Origin: Marthasterias glacialis | Lineage: Eukaryota > Echinodermata > Asteroidea > Forcipulatida > Asteriidae | Direction: 5' to 3' | NCBI GenBank assembly: GCA_911728455.2 | Contig: OU452235.1 | Span: forward strand, 8,796,351 to 8,860,350 | DNA: 64,000 nt | Part shown: positions 1 to 14,300 of the stretch, one piece after another | Layout of the letters: each line of letters begins with the position of its first letter | Numbering within the stretch: the stretch's first letter is position 1 | Notes under the pieces: model-generated | What the model was told of the DNA's origin: nothing | What the model saw: only the letters and a program-made list of their open reading frames with translations | Database searches by the model: none | Made by a program: the position numbers and the translations under genes

Positions 1-784
1 CCCCCTTGCGCCCAAAATGATAATACAAAAAAACAAACAAACAAACAAACAAACAAAAAACATACAAACACACACTTATGAATGGTTCGATACATCACAA
101 GCCCCCGACCCCCCACCCCCACCCCCTCCCCGCCAATTTTTCTCCTCAAGTGAAAATGTCTAGTCACGCCACCGGTACCGATGGTGAAGCTTACGATCAT
201 AGGCCTGGCGAACCATCAGAAGAAGCGCCACCACCGTCATAGAAAATTAATACCAACTCAAGCAGCAAAACGCTTCTTTCTGCAATTTATTTCATAGATT
301 AGACCAATCAATTCACAGACAAGCTCATTTAAGACCCTATGCTATTCTATTATTTTGTTAAAAGACTCTCTATAGCAACGCACTGGGCCAAAATCCATAA
401 TGTTGTTGAGAAGAAAATATATTCATAATATAGTTGATATTGCTTACTGCAAAGTATTTTGCTATAGGCACAATAAGAGGTGGGCAGGGGGCTCTGGTCA
501 TGCAAACGACAAGGCATTTTGACCAGTAACCGGTTAGGCCTATATACTTCTTAGCTATATGTTGCTGGCTTAGGAAATTGTTAAGCTCACCATGAAACTT
601 TAACTATAAAGTCTGTGGCCATTTTCGAAACCACGGCATCGGCTTCAGCTCCAGCTTATGTTCCGTCCGCCTGTGTTTGAAGCCCCATTCTCCCAAAGCA
701 CAGGGAATTGTGACAACTCACAGAGCATAAGCGGGAGCTAAAGCCGAAGCAGTGATTTCGAAAAGGCCCTACGTTTCAACCCAC
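1..784 (-). other. Intron 3 of protease P0, homologous to P2 intron 3
   Basis: No coding sequence is seen. Read on the minus strand, this stretch matches 31735-32100 of the P2 gene, including the shared phrase around gcttccaccgctggttcgcc, with extra unmatched sequence. The match shows that the exon was duplicated together with its intron. Bases 36-60 hold a short (AAAC)n run and 98-130 a C-rich run. Confidence 0.6.
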
Positions 785-1041
785 CTTGCAGTCTACCCCA
801 TCCACTGACCAACAGATTGGTTCCCGCCGCAACATCACTGTTGGCAGATGCTATTTGAATAGGCTGGATTCTGCTTGAAAGTACCGCAGCTGTATCCAGT
901 TTAACCAGTGCGATATCAGAGTCGAAAGTGAACGGATCATACAAGGCGTGTTTTACCCATGTGCCTTTGATAATACTAGCGCCCTCTAACGCGGTGTCTC
1001 TCAAGTCTTGGAACCCAACACCGACCCAGACATCGTCTTGA
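785..1041 (-). CDS. Partial S1 serine protease (paralogue P0), exon 3 only
   Basis: This is one intact coding exon of a trypsin-like serine protease on the minus strand, 257 nt long. It is exactly the size of exon 3 of the P2 protease (31478-31734), and the flanking introns match P2 as well. It encodes the segment from [13 protein letters not shown] through the catalytic-Asp motif DSDIALVKL to SGWG. It is entered at phase 2 after a gattacag acceptor and leaves at phase 1 into gtgggt. There is no stop or frameshift. Exons 4 and 5 would lie off the left edge. Exons 1 and 2 would be expected near 2.2 kb and beyond, but that stretch holds tandem repeats and the 500-base gap, so they are either in the gap, misassembled or lost. 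It lies inverted relative to P1, P2 and P3. Whether it belongs to a working gene cannot be decided here. Confidence 0.8.
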
Positions 1042-1217
1042 CTGTAATCATCCGGAAGTTTGACGTAGTGAAACAAAATAAATACAAAAAGTTAGCGAAA
1101 CTAAAACAAATAAATAATTCGAAGCATGTTTGCCATTTACGTACAATGGGTATACCGGTAACCATTATTGTTTTGATCGCTATAACTGTACATTCGTTAT
1201 ACGGCTTAGGCCTACTG

Positions 1218-1717
1218 NNNNNNNNNNNNNNNNNNNNNNNNNNNNNNNNNNNNNNNNNNNNNNNNNNNNNNNNNNNNNNNNNNNNNNNNNNNNNNNNNNN
1301 NNNNNNNNNNNNNNNNNNNNNNNNNNNNNNNNNNNNNNNNNNNNNNNNNNNNNNNNNNNNNNNNNNNNNNNNNNNNNNNNNNNNNNNNNNNNNNNNNNNN
1401 NNNNNNNNNNNNNNNNNNNNNNNNNNNNNNNNNNNNNNNNNNNNNNNNNNNNNNNNNNNNNNNNNNNNNNNNNNNNNNNNNNNNNNNNNNNNNNNNNNNN
1501 NNNNNNNNNNNNNNNNNNNNNNNNNNNNNNNNNNNNNNNNNNNNNNNNNNNNNNNNNNNNNNNNNNNNNNNNNNNNNNNNNNNNNNNNNNNNNNNNNNNN
1601 NNNNNNNNNNNNNNNNNNNNNNNNNNNNNNNNNNNNNNNNNNNNNNNNNNNNNNNNNNNNNNNNNNNNNNNNNNNNNNNNNNNNNNNNNNNNNNNNNNNN
1701 NNNNNNNNNNNNNNNNN
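1218..1717. other. Assembly gap of exactly 500 N
   Basis: A run of 500 N separates the P0 exon flank from the tandem array. The round length suggests a scaffold gap of arbitrary size, so the real distance and the order across it are unknown. Reading frames that run through the N are meaningless. Confidence 0.98.
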
Positions 1718-3801
1718 CTACAAATGGTACAAAGATTATGACTCTAGGACATTTGGCACAGGAGATATGCTTTTTTTAAATGTTGAGCTTCCTGTTTGGA
1801 CCGGAAGTAAAGGTCAAAGTGGGGTCATGCTAATAACCAAATGTCACGTATGATGTAAGCTACAAATGGAACAAAGATTATGACTCTACGACATTTTGCA
1901 CATAAGATGTGACATTTTGAAATTTTGAACTTCCTGTTTGGACCGGAAGTAAAGGTCAAAGTGGGGTCACGCCTGTAAATCAAATGTGACATATGATGTA
2001 AGCTATATAACAACACAAAGATTACGACTTAATGGAATTTACTTCAGGAGATATGACGTTTTAAACTTTTGAACATCCTGTTTGGACCGGAAGGAAATGT
2101 CAAATTGAGGTCATATCTCTAAGTAAAATGTCACCCGTGTTCCAAGCTTTAAAATGGCACAAAGATTATGATTCTACGATATGTACTTCGGAAGATATGA
2201 TTTTTTCACTATTAAACTTTGAATTAATGTAACTTGATACCTGGTGACGTCACAATGACGAAAACATGTTTGCCTTACTATGATTTTTTGTTATTTACAA
2301 GATGGTATAAGTTTTATTTCTATGCGATGCCTTTGAACAAAAACCCTAAAAATTCAAATATTCAGCAAGTTTCACGTAGAAAAACATCTACCGATAGAGG
2401 GCGCTATAGCATATGACCAGTCACAATAAAAGCCAAACTAACATCTGAGAACAACATATAATATGAAGTTTTAAACGCTAAGAAATAGCGCTACCCTGCC
2501 GCATTTATATTTGCAGTTTTCCCCAGAAAAACCTGTACAGGTTCGCAGCACCCAAATTCCTCATTGGATTTACGTGTGAAAAACAGGCGAGTGTGCACTT
2601 GTGTACAACTTTGCTATCAACTCTGAGCAGCGAAAAGCGGCGCAATCCACACAGCGTTGTACCAATGGTGCTCAGATTGAACAATTAACGGTTAATTAAA
2701 GTGAAATTACGTTGTGCTTTGATGAATTGTTATGGTCTGGGATAACTCTTGCTTAAAGTATTTATGTTTGCAAATTGACATTTAGTGATAACTTCATGTT
2801 CTTAGCTTGAATTTTATGGAGGATTTTAGTTTGTCATACTTACCAATTTTAAGATTAGGCATGAACAAAAATCGTGGACAAATACAATACGGCCTTGACA
2901 GAAAGTATAATAGTGAACTGCAAAAAAGTTGCTGCAAACGTCTGAAATTGTACTATCTGGCATATAATAATTATTTCTGGCCAACGGCGAAATCGCATCA
3001 ACAGCAGCTGACGTCCGTTAATGTCGTAGCTCTGTACCAGATCTTCACAGAAGCTTGGCCCGTTCAGAAGCTTTAAATCTCTGGCGGAGTATATGCACGG
3101 TCGTGTGCTAACGCAGCACGGCGGAGTGTTAACCGTGTGCGATCTCAATCTTCTGAACCAGAAAATCCTATACAAATACGTTGGCCCGGAAGACCGGTTG
3201 GAATTTAGAAACATTGTTTTCCGTAGTCTAGAACCATCTAAAACTTGTCAACGACGAGAAATCTTCGTTACAATAACGTGGGCCCGGAAGTCCGTTAGGA
3301 ATAAAATGTTCATACTCGATCGGAATCGTGCCTGATTAGACTTTTATAAGTCTGTTACCATAAAAAGCCCCCGCCTTTACAGAAAACACAATACGTCGGT
3401 CGCAGAGAAAGTGTTAAGACTTGATCAAATTTAGAAAATTGTTTCATGTGTTTTGTACACAAATATTAAATCTGTTATAAATGACGTCATGATGACGTGA
3501 CATACACAAATATGCTACAGTGCACATCTACATTATAAAGTAAGTTTAGAACTGAAAAAAAATTGACGATCGGACGTATACTTCTTGAGATATGGTGTTT
3601 AAAAGATTGCCTAATTAAATATTCATGTCTTTATAACTCAGCTAATTAATGAAAAGTTTCAACCAAATTTATTTTATGATAACTTCATGTCCTAAGCTTC
3701 AATTCAGTTTAAGATTTGAGTTTGTCATACTTACACATTCTAAGATTAGGGACAAACAAAAGTGTGTACAAATGCTATGGTGATTTTGACAGAAACAAAT
3801 G

Positions 3802-3840
<39 letters not shown>

Positions 3841-5463
3841 TAGACATTAAGATTTTGTCTCTAGGACAAAATCATAGCTGTTCCGATTGTTTCGTCTTTG
3901 TATCTTGTACTTTGTACCTTGTCACTTGATTTGGCTATGTTACAGTTTCTTTAATTATGAGTATTCTGTTTCAAACTGAAGTAAAGGTCATAGTGGGTCA
4001 TGCTTAATAGCAAATTGTCACATGTGATGTAAGCTACAAACGGTTCAAAGATTATGACTCTAGGACATTTGGCACAGGAGATATGCATTTTTTAAATTTA
4101 GAGCTTCCTGTTTGGGCCGGAAGTAAAGGTCAAAGTGGGGTCATGCTAATAACCAAATGTCACATATGACGTAAGCTACAAATGGAATAAAGATTATGAC
4201 TCTACGACATTTTGCACATAAGATGTGACATTTTGAAATTTTGAACTTCCTGTTTGGACCGGAAGTAAAGGTCAAAGTGGGGTCACGCCTGTAAATCAAA
4301 TGTGACATATGCTGTAAGCTATATAACAACACAAAGATTACGACTTTATGGAATTTACTTCAAGAGATATGACGTTTTAAACTTTTGAACATCCTGTTTG
4401 GACCGGAAGGACAGGTCAAATTGGGGTCATATGTCAAAGTAAAATGTCACTCGTGCTGTAAGCTTTAAAATGGCACAAAGATTATGATTCTACGACATGT
4501 ACTTCGGGAGATATGATTTTTTCACTATTAAACTTTGAATTAATGTAACTTGATACCTGGTGACGTCACGATGACGAAAACATGTTTGCCTTACTATGAT
4601 TTTTTGTTATTTACAAGATGGTATAAAGTTTATTTCTATGCGATGCCTTTGAACAAAAACCCTAAAAAAATCAAAGATTCAGCAAGTTTCATGTAGAAAA
4701 ACATCTACCGATAGAGGGCCCTATAGCATAATGAGCAGTCACAATAAAAGCCAAACTAACAACTGAGAACACCATTATGAAGTTTTAAACGCTAAGAGAT
4801 AGCGCTACCCCGCCTATACAAATACGTTGGCCCGGAAGACCGGTTGGAATTTAGAAACATTATTTTCCGTAGTCTAGAACCATCTCGAACTTATCAACGA
4901 CGAGAAATCTTCGTTGCAATAACGTGGGCCCGGAAGTCCGTTAGGAATCAAATGTTAATACTCGATCGGAATCTTGCCTGATTAGACTTTCATAAGTCTG
5001 TTACCATAAAAAGCCCCCGCCTTTACAGAAAACACAATACGTCGGTCGCAGAGAAAGTGTTAGGACTTGATCAAATTTAGAAAATTGTTTCATGTGTTTT
5101 GTACACAAATATTAAATCTGTTATAAATGACGTCATGATGACGTGACATACACAAATATGCTACAGTGCACATCTACATTATAAAGTAAATTTAGAACTG
5201 AAAAAAATTTGACGATCAGACGTATACTTCTTGAGATATGGTGTTTAAAAGATCGCCTAATTAAATATTCATGTCTTTATAACTCGGCTAATTAATGAAA
5301 AATTTTAACCAAATTTATTTTATGATAACTTCATGTCCTAAACTTCAATTCAATTTAAGATTTGAGTTTGTCGTACTTACACATTCTAAGATAAGCGACG
5401 AACAAAAACGTGTACAAATGCTATGGTGTTTTTGACAGAAACAAATGTATAATAATAATAATA
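1718..5463. repeat. Two B-type long tandem repeat units
   Basis: Two related units of about 1.6-2.1 kb, broken near 3839. Each begins with about four degenerate copies of a roughly 120-140 bp subrepeat carrying the phrase cttcctgtttggaccggaag followed by taaaggtcaaagtggggtca. Each continues into shared blocks such as cctatacaaatacgttggcc (about 3167 and 4812) and ends in an (AAT)n tract followed by actagacattaagattttg. Only short chance reading frames are present. The last part of each unit (from about 3480 and 5100) resembles the end of the A-type units that follow, so B and A units share an origin. Confidence 0.75.
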
Positions 5464-8400
5464 ACTAGACATTAAGATTTTGTCTCTAGGACAAAATCCA
5501 AGCTGTTCCGATTATTGTTTCTTAAGGTACTTGATTTGTAGTTCTTGAGATATCGTCAAGCTTCCGGTTGACCTCAATTTAAGACCAACATGCGGTCACG
5601 GTATCCCGAGGGTAATGTTGAATTTTCAAGGACTATATAATTGAAAAAGATTTTTAAAATTGGCTGTGTACTTCTTAAGTCATGGTTCAACTTCCGGTTT
5701 ACCCGGATGTTAAGGTCAACCCGAGGTCACGTCAACTCGAAGCTCATCTTTAATGCCCAATGACTATATGACCGAAACAAGTTTGAAAATCGGTTGTGCC
5801 CTTTTTCAGATATAGCGATATGAAGAGTTGCTTGTTAAATATTCACGCGACACTCACGTGAGTAATTAGTTTCTTAAGCTAGTGAGGCCAAAAGATGCAC
5901 CAGCAAAACTAAAGTGATCATTGCCACCATTATGCCCATGAAGTGTTATAAGCCTATATGGTTATATTCCAGTCGCGGTAAATTTCGATCTAGTGCAGTA
6001 CATACGCACTAATAGCTATGGTGTTGACTGATTTACCAATAACAGTTAATTACTGAAGAAACACACTGCACCAAGATTAATGTCCGTCTGAAATGACTTG
6101 TATTGTTCTCTCTGTTTTCAAATTGATGTAAGCTAAATAGGGAACCTAAAATTGTATTTATTTTGAAAAATGTGTTCAAAAATGTCCAAATCTGGACACT
6201 TTTAAAACCTATGCCTTTTGTACATAGATTAAAAGCCCCGTTAAAATGATGTCATAATGACGTGACGGTAAATGTTAGACCAGAAATCACATCTACAATA
6301 TAGGACAAGTCTATAACTGGAAAAGTTTGAGGATCGGACGTATACTTTTTGAGATATGACGGACACAAACTTGACTAATTAAATATTCACGCGACGATAA
6401 CGGTCATCCCTGATGACGTCACGACGAAAAAAATGTGTTTTTCATACTAACAAATTTTATAAGCTACAAGATGGTATGTAACTTATGAGCATCCAATGCC
6501 TTTTAAAGAAAACCCTATCAACACGCACGTTGCATGTATCGTTCGTACACATACAGAATGGGCTATACACTAACTATAGGTACTCTCTCGGTTACGATTC
6601 AAATATCAAGGAAATCTCCAATGCATTGCCGTGATTGCGCAATCAAAACAGCTAGCCATGGTGTCCGATTTGTCACTTAATCGTTAAATTATCCTGGATA
6701 TTGTACTTTTATTAGTTTTTAATGACCTGGAACATCCCTTATAATAAGCGTTTAACTTTCCAAAACATCTTATGTAATTTAGGAAACTAACAATTAACTT
6801 ATTTAGAAAATATTGTGTTAAAAACTTTCCAAATCTGGACACTTTTTGAGCCATGCCTTTTGTACATAGATTAAAACCCGCGTTATAAATGATGTCATGA
6901 TGACGTGACGGGAAATGTTAGACCAGAAATCACACCTACAATATAGGACAAGTCTATAACTGAAAAAAGTTTGAGGATCAGATGTATACTTCTTGAGATA
7001 TGGTAGTTACAAGATTGCCTAATTAAATATTCACGTCATTATAACTCGGCTAATTAATTAAAAATTTCAACCAAATTTATTTTATGATAACTTCATGTCC
7101 TAAGCTTCAATTTAGTATAGGATTTGAGTTTGTCATACTTACACATTCTAAGATAAGGGACGAACAAAAACGTGTACAAATGCTATGGGATTTTGAGACA
7201 GAAACAAATGTATAATAATAATAATAATAATAACTAGACATTAAGATTTTGTCACTAACAAAATCAAAGCTGTTCCGATTATTGTTTTTTAAGGTACTTG
7301 ATTTGTAGTTCTTGAGATATCGTCAAGCTTCCGGTTGACCCTAAATTTAAGACCAAAATGCGGTCACGGTATCCCGAGGGTAATGTTGAATTTTCAAGGA
7401 CTATATAATTGAAAAAGATTTTTAAAATTGGCTGTGTATTTCTTAAGTCATGGTTCAACTTCCGGTTTACTCGGATGTTAAGGTCAACCCGAGGTCACGT
7501 CTACCCGAAGCTCATCTTTAATGCCCAAGGACTATAATGACCGAAAAAAGTTTGAAAATCGGTTGTGCCCTTCTTCAGATATAGCGATATGAAGAGTTGC
7601 TTGTAAAATATTCACGCGACAGTCACGTGAGTAATTAGTTTCTTAAGATAGTGAGGCCAAAAGATGCACCAGCAAAGCTAAAGTGATCATTGCCACCGTT
7701 ATGCTTATGAAGTATCATAAGCGTACATGGTTATATTCCAGTCGCGGTAAATTTCGATCTAGTGCAGTACATACGCACTTATAGCTATGGTGTTGACTGA
7801 GTTACCAATTAACAGTTAATTACTGAAGAAACACACTGCACCAAGATTAATGTCCGTCTGAAATGACTTGTATTGTTCTCTCTGTTTTCAAATTGATTTG
7901 AGCTAAATAGGGAACCTAAAATTGCATTTATTTTGAAAAATGTGTTCAAAACAATGTCCAAATCTGGACACTTTTAAAACCTATGCCTTTTGTACATAGA
8001 TTAAAAGCCCCGTTAAAATGATGTCATAATGACGTGACGGTAAATGTTAGACCAGAAATCACATCTACAATATAGGACAAGTCTATAACTTAAAAAGTTT
8101 GAGGATCGGTTGTGCCCTTCTTCAGATATAGCGATATGAAGGGTGGCTTATTAAATATTCACGCGACAGTCACGTGAGTAATTAGTTTCTTAAGCTAGTG
8201 AGGCCAAAAGATGCACCAGCAAAGCTAAAGTGATCATTGCCACCATTACGCTTATGAAGTATCATAAGCGTACATGGTTATATTCCAGTCGCGGTAAATT
8301 TCGATCTAGTGCAGTACATACGCACTTATAGCTATGGTGTTGACTGAGTTACCAATTAACAGTTAATTACTGAAGAAACACACTGCACCAAGATTAATGT

Positions 8401-11289
8401 CCGTCTGAAATGACTTGTATTGTTCTCTCTGTTTTCAAATTGATTTGAGCTAAATAGGGAACCTAAAATTGCATTTATTTTGAAAAATGTGTTCAAAACA
8501 ATGTCCAAATCTGGACACTTTTAAAACCTATGCCTTTTGTACATAGATTAAAAGCCCCGTTAAAATGATGTCATAATGACGTGACGGTAAATGTTAGACC
8601 AGAAATCACATCTACAATATAGGACAAGTCTATAACTTAAAAAGGTTGAGGATCGGACGTATACTTTTTGAGATATGACGGACACAAACTTGACTAATTA
8701 AATATTCACGCGACGATAACGGTCATCCCTGATGACGTCACGACGAAAAAAATGTGTTTTTCATACTAACAAATTTTATAAGCTACAAGATGGTATGTAA
8801 CTTATGAGCATCCAATGCCTTTTAAAGAAAACCCTATCAAAACGCACGTTGCATGTATCGTTCGTACACATACAGAATGGGCTATACACTAACTATAGGT
8901 ACTCTCTCGGTTACGATTCAAATATCAAGGAAATCTCCAATGCATTGCCGTGATTGCGCAATCAAAACAGCTAGCCATGGTGTCCGATTTGTCACTTAAT
9001 CGTTAAATTATCCTGGATATTGTACTTTTATTAGTTTTTAATGACCTGGAACATCCCTTATAACAAGCGTTTAACTTTCCAAAACATCTTTTGTAATTTA
9101 GGAAACTAACAATTAACTTATTTAGAAAATATTGTTAAAAACTTTCCAAATCTGGACACTTTTTGAGCCATGCCTTTTGTACATAGATTAAAACCCGCAT
9201 TATAAATGATGTCATGATGACGTGACGGGAAATGTTAGACCAGAAATCACATCTACAATATAGGACAAGTCTATAACTGAAAAAAGTTTGAGGATCGGAT
9301 GTATACTTCTTGAGATATGGTAGTTACAAGATTGCCTAATTAAATATTCACGTCATTATAACTCGGCTAATTAATTAAAAATTTCAACCAAATTTATTTT
9401 ATGATAACTTCATGTCCTAAGCTTCAATTTAGTATAGGATTTGAGTTTGTCATACTTACAAATTCTAAGATTAGGGACGAACAAAAACGTGTACAAATGC
9501 TATGGGATTTTGAGACAGAAACAAATGTATAATAATAATAACTAGACATTAAGATTTTGTCTCTAGGACAAAATCAAAGCTGTTCCGATTATTGTTTCTT
9601 AAGGTACTTGATTTGTAGTTCTTGAGATATCGTCAAGCTTCCGGTTGACCCTAAATTTAAGACCAACATGCGGTCACGGTATCCTGAGGGTTATGTTGAA
9701 TTTTCAAGGACTATATAATTGAAAAAGATTTTTAAAAATCGGCTATGTACTTCTTAAGTCATGGTTCAACTTCCGGTTTACCCAAATGTTAAGGTCAACC
9801 CAAGGTCACGTCAACTCGAAGCTCATCTTTAATGCCCAATGACTATATGACCGAAACAAGTTTGAAAATCGGTTGTGCCCTTCTTCAGATATAGCGATAT
9901 GAAGAGTTGCTTATTAAATATTCACGCAACAGTCACGTGAGTAATTAGTTTGTTAAGCTAGTGAGGCCAAAAGATGCACCAGCAAAGCTAAAGTGATCAT
10001 TGCCACCATTACGCTAATGAAGTATCATAAACGTACATGGTTATATTCCACTCGCGGGAAATTTCTATGTAGTGCAGTACATACGCACTTATAGCTATGG
10101 TGTTGACTGAGTTACCAATTAACAGTTAATTACTGAAGAAACACACTGCACCAAGATTAATGTCAGTCTGAAATGACTTGTATTGTTCTCTCTGTTTTCA
10201 AATTGATTTGAGCTAAATAGGGAACCTAAAATTGCATTTAGTTGGAAAAATGTGTTCAAAAATGTCCAAATCTGGACACTTTTAAAACCTATGCCTTTTG
10301 TACATAGATTAAAAGCCCCGTTAAAATGATGTCATAATGACGTGACGGTAAATGTTAGACCAGAAATCACATCTACAATATAGGACAAGTCTATAACTGA
10401 AAAAGTTTGAGGATCGGACGTATACTTTTTGAGATATGACGGACACAAGCTTGACTAATTAAATATTCACGCGACGATAACGGTCATCCCTGATGACGTC
10501 ACGACGAAAAAAATGTGTTTTTCATACTAACAAATTTTATAAGCTACAAGATGGTATGTAACTTATGACCATCCAATGCCTTTTAAAGAAAACCCTATCA
10601 AAACGCACGTTGCATGTATCGTTCGTACACATACAGAATGGGCTATACACTAACTATAGGTACTCTCTCGGTTACGATTCAAATATCAAGGAAATCTCCA
10701 ATGCATTGCCGTGATTGCGCAATCAAAACAGCTAGCCATGGTGTCCGATTTGTCACTTAATCGTTAAATTATCCTGGATATTGTACTTTTATTAGTTTTT
10801 AATGACCTGGAACATCTCTTATAATAAGCGTTTAACTTTCCAAAACATCTTATGTAATTTAGGAAACTAACAATTAACTTATTTAGAAAATATTGTGTTA
10901 AAAACTTTCCAAATCTGGACACTTTTTGAGCCATGCCTTTTGTACATAGATTAAAACCCGCATTATAAATGATGTCATGATGACGTGACGGGAAATGTTA
11001 GACCAGAAATCACATCTACAATATAGGACAAGTCTATAACTGAAAAAAGTTTGAGGATCGGATGTAAACTTCTTGAGATATGGTAGTTACAAGATTGCCT
11101 AATTAAATATTCACGTCATTATAACTCGGCTAATTAATTAAAAATTTCAACCAAATTTATTTTATGAAAACTTCATGTCCTAAGCTTCAATTTAGTATAG
11201 GATTTGAGTTTGTCATACTTACGCATTCTAAGATTAGGGAAGAACAAAAACGTGTACAAATGCTATGGGATTTTGATACGGAAACAAAG

Positions 11290-11324
<35 letters not shown>

Positions 11325-14300
11325 CAATAAAAATCTTGACGAAAACAAAACCTGTTCCGACTGCTATGTCGGAACAGCTAACTAGACATTAAGATTTTGT
11401 CTCTAGGACAAAATCAAAGCTGTTCCGATTATTGTTTCTTAAGGTACTTCATTTGTAGTTCTTGAGATATCGTCAAGCTTCCGGTTGACCCTCAATTTAA
11501 GACCAACATGCGGTCACGGTATCCCGAGGGTAATGTTGAATTTTCAAGGACTATATAATTGAAAAAGATTTTTAAAAATTGGCTGTGTACTTCTTAATTC
11601 ATGGTTCAACTTCCGGTTTACCCGGATGTTAAGGTCAACCCGAGGTCACGTCAACTCGAAGCTCATCTTTAATGCCCAATGACTATATGACCGAAACAAG
11701 TTTGAAAATCGGTTGTGCCCTTTTTCAGATATAGCGATATGAAGAGTTGCTTATTAAATATTCACGCGACATTCACGTGAGTAATTAGTTTCTTAAGCTA
11801 GTGAGCCCAAAAGATGCACCAGCAAAACTAAAGTGATCATTGCCACCATTACGCCCATGAACTGTTATAAGCCTACATGATTTTGTTCCAGTCGCGGGAA
11901 ATTTCGATCTAGTGCAGTACATACGCACTAATACCTATGGTGTTGACTGAGTTAGCAATTAACAGTTAATTACTGAAGAAACACACTGCACCAAGATTAA
12001 TGTCCGTCTGAAATGACTTGTATTGTTCTCTCTGTTTTCAAATTGATTTGAGCTAAATAGGGAACCTAAAATTGCATTTATTTTGAAAAATGTGTTCAAA
12101 AATGTCCAAATCTGGACACTTTTAAAACCTATGCCTTTTGTACAGAGATTAAAAGCCCCGTTAAATTGATGTCATAATGACGTGACGGTAAATGTTAGAC
12201 CAGAAATCACATGTACAATATAGGACAAGTCTATAACTGAAAAAATTTGAAGATCGGTTGTGCCCTTCTTCAGATATAGCGATATGAAGAGTTGCTTTTT
12301 AAATATTCACGCGACAGTCACGTGAGTAATTAGTTTCTTAAGCTAATGAGGCCAAAAGATGCACCAGCAAAGCTAAAGTGATCATTGCCACCATTACGCC
12401 TATGAAGTACTATAAGCCTACATGGTTATATTCAAGTCTCGGAAATTTCGATCTAGTGCAGTACATACGCACTAATAGCTATGGTGTTGACTGAGTTACC
12501 AATTAACAGTTAATTACTGAAGAAACACACTGCACTATAATAAATGTCAGTCTGAAATGACTTGTATTGTTCTCTCTGTTTTCAAATTGATTTGAGCTAA
12601 ATAGGGAACCTAAAATTGCATTTATTTTGAAAAATGTGTTCAAAAATGTCCAAATCTGGACACTTTTAAAACCTATGCCTTTTGTACAGAGATTAAAAGC
12701 CCTGTTAAAATGATGTCATAATGACGTGACGGTAAATGTTAGACCAGAAATCACATCTACAATAGAGGACAAGTCTATAACTGAAAAAGGTTGAGGATCG
12801 GACGTATACTTTATGAGATATGACGGACACAAACTTGACTAATTAAATATTCACGCCACGATAACGGTCATCCCTGATGACGTCACGACGAAAAAAATGT
12901 GTTTTTCATACTAACAAATTTTATAAGCTACAAGATGGTATGTAACTTATGAGCATCCAATGCCTTTTAAAGAAAACTCTATCAAAACGCACGTTGCATG
13001 TATCGTACGTACACATACAGAATGGGCTATACACTAACTATAGGTACTCTCTCGGTTACGATTCAAATATCAAGGAAATCTCCAATGCATTGCCGTGATT
13101 GCGCAATCAAAACAGCTAGCCATGGTGTCCGATTTGTCACTTAATCGTTAAATTATCCTGGATATTGTACTTTTATTAGTTTTTAATGACCTGGAACATC
13201 TCTTATAACAAGCGTTTAACTTTCCAAAAAATCTTTTGTAATTTAGGAAACTAACAATTAACTTATTTAGAAAATATTGTTAAAAACTTTCCAAATCTGG
13301 ACACTTTTTGAGCCATGCCTTTTGTACATAGATTAAAACCCGCATTATAAATGATGTCATGATGACGTGACGGGAAATGTTAGACCAGAAATCACATCTA
13401 CAATATAGGACAAGTCTATAACTGAAAAAAGTTTGAGGATCGGATGTATACTTCTTGAGATATGGTAGTTACAAGATTGCCTAATTAAATATTCACGTCA
13501 TTATAACTCGGCTAATTAATTAAAAATTTCAACCAAATTTATTTTATGATAACTTCATGTCCTAAGCTTCAATTTAGTATAGGATTTGAGTTTGTCATAC
13601 TTACACATTCTAAGATTAGGGAAGAACAAAAACGTGTACAAATGCTATGGGATTTTGAGACGGAAACAAAGTATAATAATAATAATAATAACTAGACATT
13701 AAGATTTTGTCTCTAGGACAAAATCAAAGCTGTTCCGATTATTGTTTCTTAAGGTACTTGATTTGTAGTTCTTGACCCGGAAGTTAAGGTCAACCCGAGG
13801 TCACGTCAACTCGAAGCTCATATTTAATGCCCAATGACTGTATGACCGAAACAAGTTTGGAAATCGGTTGTTCCCTTCTTCAGATATAGCGATATGAAGA
13901 GTTGCTTATTAAATATTCACGCGACAGTCACGTGAGTAATTAGTTTCTTAAGCTAGTGAGCCCAAAAGATGCACCAGCAAAGCTAAAGTGATCATTGCCA
14001 CCATTACGCCCATGAAGTTTTATAAGCATCCATGGTTATATCCAATCGCGGGAAATTTCGATCTAGTGCAGTACATACGCATTGATAGCTATGGTGTTAA
14101 CTGAGTTACCAATTAACAGTTAATTACTGAAGAAACACACTGCACTATAATTAATGTCAGTCTGAAATGACTTGTATTGTGCTCTCTGTTTTCAAATTGA
14201 TTTGAGCTAAATAGGGAACCTGAAATTGAATTTATTTTGAAAAATGTGTTCAAAAATGTCCAAATCTGGACACTTTTAAAACCTATGCCTTTTGTACATA

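Noticed and set aside
1008-1853. Long frame crossing the N gap
   Set aside because: The middle is unknown sequence and the plus-strand start lies antisense to a protease exon.
1825-5400. Small frames in the B-type repeats (for example 2855-3214 and 3093-3335)
   Set aside because: They recur only as parts of non-coding repeat units and break between copies.
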